From a bacterium D16-50 (lineage in GTDB: Bacteria; Bacillota; Clostridia; Lachnospirales; Lachnospiraceae): a stretch of DNA of 64,000 bases. The notes below the pieces were generated by a model. That model worked only from the letters and a program-made list of their open reading frames with translations. It was not told the DNA's origin and ran no database searches. Numbering within the stretch: the stretch's first letter is position 1; each line of letters opens with the position of its first letter. The position numbers and the translations under genes are program-made. Shown piece after piece: positions 63,964 to 64,000 of the stretch. Location: the NCBI GenBank assembly GCA_003612485.1, contig RAZA01000006.1, positions 146,261 through 210,260 on the forward strand. The letters run 5' to 3'.

Positions 63964-64000
63964 CAAAAAATGTATTTTCCGTATCGGTGGTAAAAAAGGG

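Overview
The window looks like chromosomal DNA of a Gram-positive gut-type Clostridia, most likely a Lachnospiraceae. The evidence is the gene content: a FabK/FabT fatty-acid cluster, a fused AccD-AccA, a zinc-type S14, rpsD inside the rpoA operon, a KOW protein between map and infA, ECF transporter-truA-rplM-rpsI synteny, and strong AGGAGG ribosome binding sites. Most of it is moderately G+C-rich with purine-rich coding strands. The last 2.7 kb is clearly A+T-rich and looks acquired. No rRNA, tRNA, CRISPR array or complete insertion sequence was seen.

Layout. 1-4.8 kb: a 5'-truncated DUF2264 protein, a free methionine-R-sulfoxide reductase and a convergent GH28-like pectinase. 5-15.1 kb: a fatty-acid and phospholipid block, acpP-fabK-fabD-fabG-fabF-fabZ-accDA-fabH-fabT-cls, with a paired FabT-type operator over the acpP start site; accB and accC are absent. 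15.3-23.9 kb: an ECF sigma/anti-sigma pair, a KdpDE-like two-component system (minus strand) with a 47-bp duplicated element between its genes, an acyltransferase, a methyltransferase and a large solute-binding lipoprotein.

24-41.6 kb: the S10-spc-alpha ribosomal superoperon (rpsJ to secY, adk, map, KOW gene, infA, rpmJ, rpsM, rpsK, rpsD, rpoA, rplQ). It has structured leaders before rpsJ and rpsM, and unusual repeats that duplicate the stop-codon regions of rpsS and rpsN. Promoters before rpsJ, adk and rpmJ all have a TTGCAA -35 box with a 17-nt spacer. 41.8-49.2 kb: a MATE exporter, a VanY-like peptidase, ecfA1-ecfA2-ecfT, truA and rplM-rpsI.

49.3-57.1 kb: a GrpB-pyrophosphatase fusion divergent from a TPR-DUF4037-DUF4125 protein, a GH35 beta-galactosidase, a small conserved-looking protein, a YmfI-like SDR and thioredoxin reductase. 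57.4-61.3 kb: a secreted SH3-NlpC/P60 hydrolase, a long-leader hpf/raiA gene (candidate raiA-motif RNA), a branched terminator structure and an M23-family protein. 61.7-64 kb: an A+T-rich module with a COG1106-like AAA ATPase overlapping a TOPRIM protein (RloAB/AbiL-like, probably anti-phage), followed by a cold-shock-like reading frame interrupted exactly at a T_TTT_TTT slippery heptamer.

The best candidates for undescribed biology are the ATPase-TOPRIM-cold-shock module, the rpmJ-rpsM leader, the branched structure after hpf, the stop-codon-spanning tandem repeats in the ribosomal operon, and the divergent pair of nucleotidyltransferase-fold proteins near 50.3 kb. All family assignments were made by reading motifs; no database search was run.
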